From Prevotellaceae bacterium UBA711 (GTDB lineage Bacteria; Bacteroidota; Bacteroidia; Bacteroidales; Bacteroidaceae): a stretch of DNA of 16,801 nucleotides. A program made the position numbers and the translations under genes. Positions 14,713 through 16,801 of this stretch are shown piece by piece. Under the pieces are notes generated by a model. It was not told the origin of the DNA, did not search any database, and saw only the letters and a program-made list of their open reading frames with translations. The stretch's first letter is position 1. Every line of letters starts with the position of its first letter. The stretch covers positions 1 to 16,801 of the forward strand of contig DBLZ01000132.1 of the NCBI GenBank assembly GCA_002297545.1, read 5' to 3'.

Positions 14713-15774
14713 ATGTACAGAGCTAAAGACTATCTCTACAACGGAATGCTATTCGTAAACAACATGATCAGGCCTCGGCACAAGAAGCTGACCCAACTGA
14801 TGATATATGCAACTACCAGGTGCCAGTCGCGCTGCAAGCACTGCTCCATCTGGAAGAAACCCGAGGAGCATCTCTCTCTGGAAGACGTGCAGGCCATAGT
14901 GCGAAGCCGATGTGTTACCGGCAACACTGTCATAGGGCTGGAGGGCGGAGAGTTCCTGTTACATCCACAGGCCGATGCCATCATGGAATGGTTGCAAACA
15001 AACCATCCCTGCTACACACTGTTGTCCAATTGTCTCGCGCCCAAGAAGGTCATCCACGCTGTGCGGAACTTCCACCCGAAGCACCTGTATGTCTCGCTGG
15101 ACGGTGACAGGGAGGCATACATGCGGATGCGCGGTTGCAACGGTTACGACAAGGTGATGGAAGTGGTGGAGACACTGAAAGACGAGGTGCCAATATCGTT
15201 GATGTTCTGCCTGTCGCCATGGAATTCGTTCAAGGACATGGAGTATGTGATAGGCGTGGCCAAACAGTATAGCATCGACATCAGAATAGGCATCTATGGC
15301 ACAATGGACTTCTTCGACACCACAGCCGACCTGCTGTCAGTGGACATGCAGGACTATAAGACACAGATACCTGCAAGCATCCATGACACGGAAGAAAACT
15401 ATGACTTCGTGGCGCTGTACAACGAGTGGCGCAACGGTAGCCTGCGCCTGCGCTGCCACAGCATATTCAGCGAACTGGTGATACATACCAATGGAAACGT
15501 CCCTCTGTGCCAGAACCTTGACGTAGTACTGGGCAACATCCATGACCAGTCGTTGGACGATATATTCAATGCCCGGCAATCATGTAAATTACAATGCCTA
15601 TACTCCCACCAATGCAACAAGTGTTGGATTAACTTCCACCGTAAATATGACATCATTCTGCTTTGCAATCTCGAGAGGCTGCTGCCCAAGAAAGCCATTG
15701 AACTGTTCTATGGCAAATATCATTGGTCTGAAGACACACACGAGACATACAAGCATTACTTCAACAGGCAATGA
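14713..15774 (+). CDS. Radical SAM protein with C-terminal SPASM-like cysteines
   Basis: The 353-residue protein has the radical SAM motif C37-x3-C41-x2-C44 ('TTRCQSRCKHC'), which binds the catalytic 4Fe-4S cluster and S-adenosylmethionine, and a TIM-barrel-like core with 'GLEGGEFLLHP' (the GGE motif) and 'HLYVSLDGD'. The C terminus has further cysteines, C248, C266 in 'NGNVPLC', and C291-x3-C295-x5-C301-x2-C304, resembling a SPASM/Twitch auxiliary-cluster domain. Such enzymes modify peptides, sugars or alcohols by radical chemistry; the substrate here is not evident. The gene overlaps the downstream oxidoreductase gene by ATGA (15771-15774), so the two products are made together. It is preceded by the promoter-like motif shared with the sigma-barrel gene. 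Confidence 0.88.
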   Translation: MYRAKDYLYNGMLFVNNMIRPRHKKLTQLMIYATTRCQSRCKHCSIWKKPEEHLSLEDVQAIVRSRCVTGNTVIGLEGGEFLLHPQADAIMEWLQTNHPCYTLLSNCLAPKKVIHAVRNFHPKHLYVSLDGDREAYMRMRGCNGYDKVMEVVETLKDEVPISLMFCLSPWNSFKDMEYVIGVAKQYSIDIRIGIYGTMDFFDTTADLLSVDMQDYKTQIPASIHDTEENYDFVALYNEWRNGSLRLRCHSIFSELVIHTNGNVPLCQNLDVVLGNIHDQSLDDIFNARQSCKLQCLYSHQCNKCWINFHRKYDIILLCNLERLLPKKAIELFYGKYHWSEDTHETYKHYFNRQ

Positions 15775-16801
15775 TAGACGACATCATACAGCGTTACAAG
15801 CAATTACGCAACCTGCGCATGCTCCGTCAAACCGTAGACGGTCAGTATGCCTTCGTGGGCATAGGCAACCACAGTATCAGCAATCTGTATCCCGTGTTGG
15901 ACTATCTGCACATTCCGCTAAAATACATCTGCTGCCAGTCAAACGGCAAACTGCCCTTGATTGAACGGCAGTGGCGTACCGTCCATGCCACCACCCGCTT
16001 AAACGAAATCCTTGCAGATGACTGCGTGCAAGGAGTGTTCGTATCGGCAGCACCAACAGCACATTTCGACATAGCCCGGCAAGTACTCGGGAACGGCAAG
16101 GCACTGTTCATAGAAAAGCCTCCCTGCCACTCATTGGCAGAATTGCAGCAATTGATGGAACTGGAGCAGGCTGCAGCCACAGTCACCGCCGTAGGCATGC
16201 AGAAACGCCATGCCCCAGCAACACGCATATTGGCAAAACGACTGAAGGGCGAGACAGTGCTCACCTATAACATGAAATATCTCACTGGCAACTATCCAGA
16301 GGGAGATGCCATCACCGATCTTTTCATCCATCCGCTTGACTGCGTATGCCATCTCTTTGGCAAGGCCGAAGTATGCTGTTGTGAGCACATCCGTGGCAAA
16401 GGCGGAACTACGCTGCTGCTGACACTGAGGCACAAAGACATAACAGGCATCTTGGAACTATCCACAGCATATTCCTGGCAACATGCCACGGAAGTGCTGG
16501 CAATCAACACCGAAAGGGGCACCTATGCACTGGAAGAAATGGAAACACTGATATTCACACCCAAACAAGGGCTCCTCCTCGGCGTACCACTGGAGAAAGT
16601 CATGCACAGGAATACCTATACCGAAGTCCTGTTTACCAGAAACAACTTCGTGCCAACCGTTGTCAACAATCAGCTATACACTCAAGGCTACCTGGACGAG
16701 ATAAAGACCTTTGTGGAAGCCGTACAGAGCAGCATCCGCCCCGCCCACTCATACGGTTTCTGTTCCATGTATGACACATACAGGGGTCAGCGGATTTTCC
16801 C
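15771..16801 (+). CDS. Gfo/Idh/MocA family NAD(P)-dependent oxidoreductase (3' partial)
   Basis: The frame starting at the ATG within the ATGA overlap (15771) stays open to the window end (343 codons), so the gene runs off the edge. After a helical N-terminal extension of about 25 residues comes a Rossmann strand-turn, 'YAFVGIGNHSISNLYPVLDY' (G30-x-G32), then 'VFVSAAPTAHFDIARQVL' and the family signature 'EKP' (E115, K116, P117), where the Lys is normally catalytic. 'DLFIHPLDCVCHLFG' (183-197) matches the family's active-site His/Asp helix. Members oxidise or reduce sugars, inositols and related alcohols. Coupling to the radical SAM gene suggests consecutive steps on one substrate, perhaps a modified sugar or cell-envelope component; that is inference. 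A cluster of cysteines (C191, C193, C202-C204) is unusual for the family. Confidence 0.85.
   Translation, partial: MIDDIIQRYKQLRNLRMLRQTVDGQYAFVGIGNHSISNLYPVLDYLHIPLKYICCQSNGKLPLIERQWRTVHATTRLNEILADDCVQGVFVSAAPTAHFDIARQVLGNGKALFIEKPPCHSLAELQQLMELEQAAATVTAVGMQKRHAPATRILAKRLKGETVLTYNMKYLTGNYPEGDAITDLFIHPLDCVCHLFGKAEVCCCEHIRGKGGTTLLLTLRHKDITGILELSTAYSWQHATEVLAINTERGTYALEEMETLIFTPKQGLLLGVPLEKVMHRNTYTEVLFTRNNFVPTVVNNQLYTQGYLDEIKTFVEAVQSSIRPAHSYGFCSMYDTYRGQRIF

Overview
The window looks like a chromosomal segment of a Bacteroidota bacterium, probably order Bacteroidales (a Prevotella/Paraprevotella/Porphyromonas-like lineage). The grounds are: adjacent type IX secretion genes porU and porV; two promoters of the Bacteroides type (TTG or TTTG, 20 bp, TAnnTTTG); starts that generally lack Shine-Dalgarno sequences; and a Cys-less 'MGGFFG' PurF-like protein of a kind I recall from Bacteroides. 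No rRNA, tRNA, insertion sequence or CRISPR array was seen. Every gene I support lies on the + strand.

Layout. (1) 1-1524: 3' part of an O-antigen ligase-like membrane protein with a TPR tail, visibly more A/T-rich than what follows, then a 335-bp gap. (2) 1860-7622: a fumarylacetoacetate hydrolase family enzyme with its own promoter, then porU (sortase of type IX secretion) and porV (its outer-membrane partner), closely spaced. (3) 7724-9609: a small lipoprotein translationally coupled to a CCA-adding tRNA nucleotidyltransferase that carries an in-frame Ser-Asp repeat insert. (4) 9726-12477: a PurF-like phosphoribosyltransferase with a degenerate glutaminase half, a SIMPL-domain exported protein, and a HEAT-like protein of unknown function. 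(5) 12478-16801: a 446-bp regulatory-looking gap with tandem palindromes, an ECF sigma factor fused in one reading frame to a transmembrane helix and a predicted outer-membrane beta-barrel, and a two-gene operon of a radical SAM enzyme and a Gfo/Idh/MocA oxidoreductase that runs off the window.

The most interesting part is region 5. The sigma-barrel gene and the radical SAM operon are each preceded by a 40-bp sequence that matches at 32 of 40 positions with no gaps. The simplest reading is a promoter recognised by the membrane-tethered sigma factor itself, giving an autoregulated envelope-sensing switch that controls the radical SAM/oxidoreductase pair. This is inference from sequence pattern and gene order. 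The substrate of the enzyme pair is unknown to me.

Regions 2 to 4 are mainly housekeeping or envelope functions: PorU/PorV act together at the cell surface to cleave and anchor secreted cargo, Cca matures tRNA 3' ends, and the PurF-like protein probably belongs to or branches from purine metabolism.
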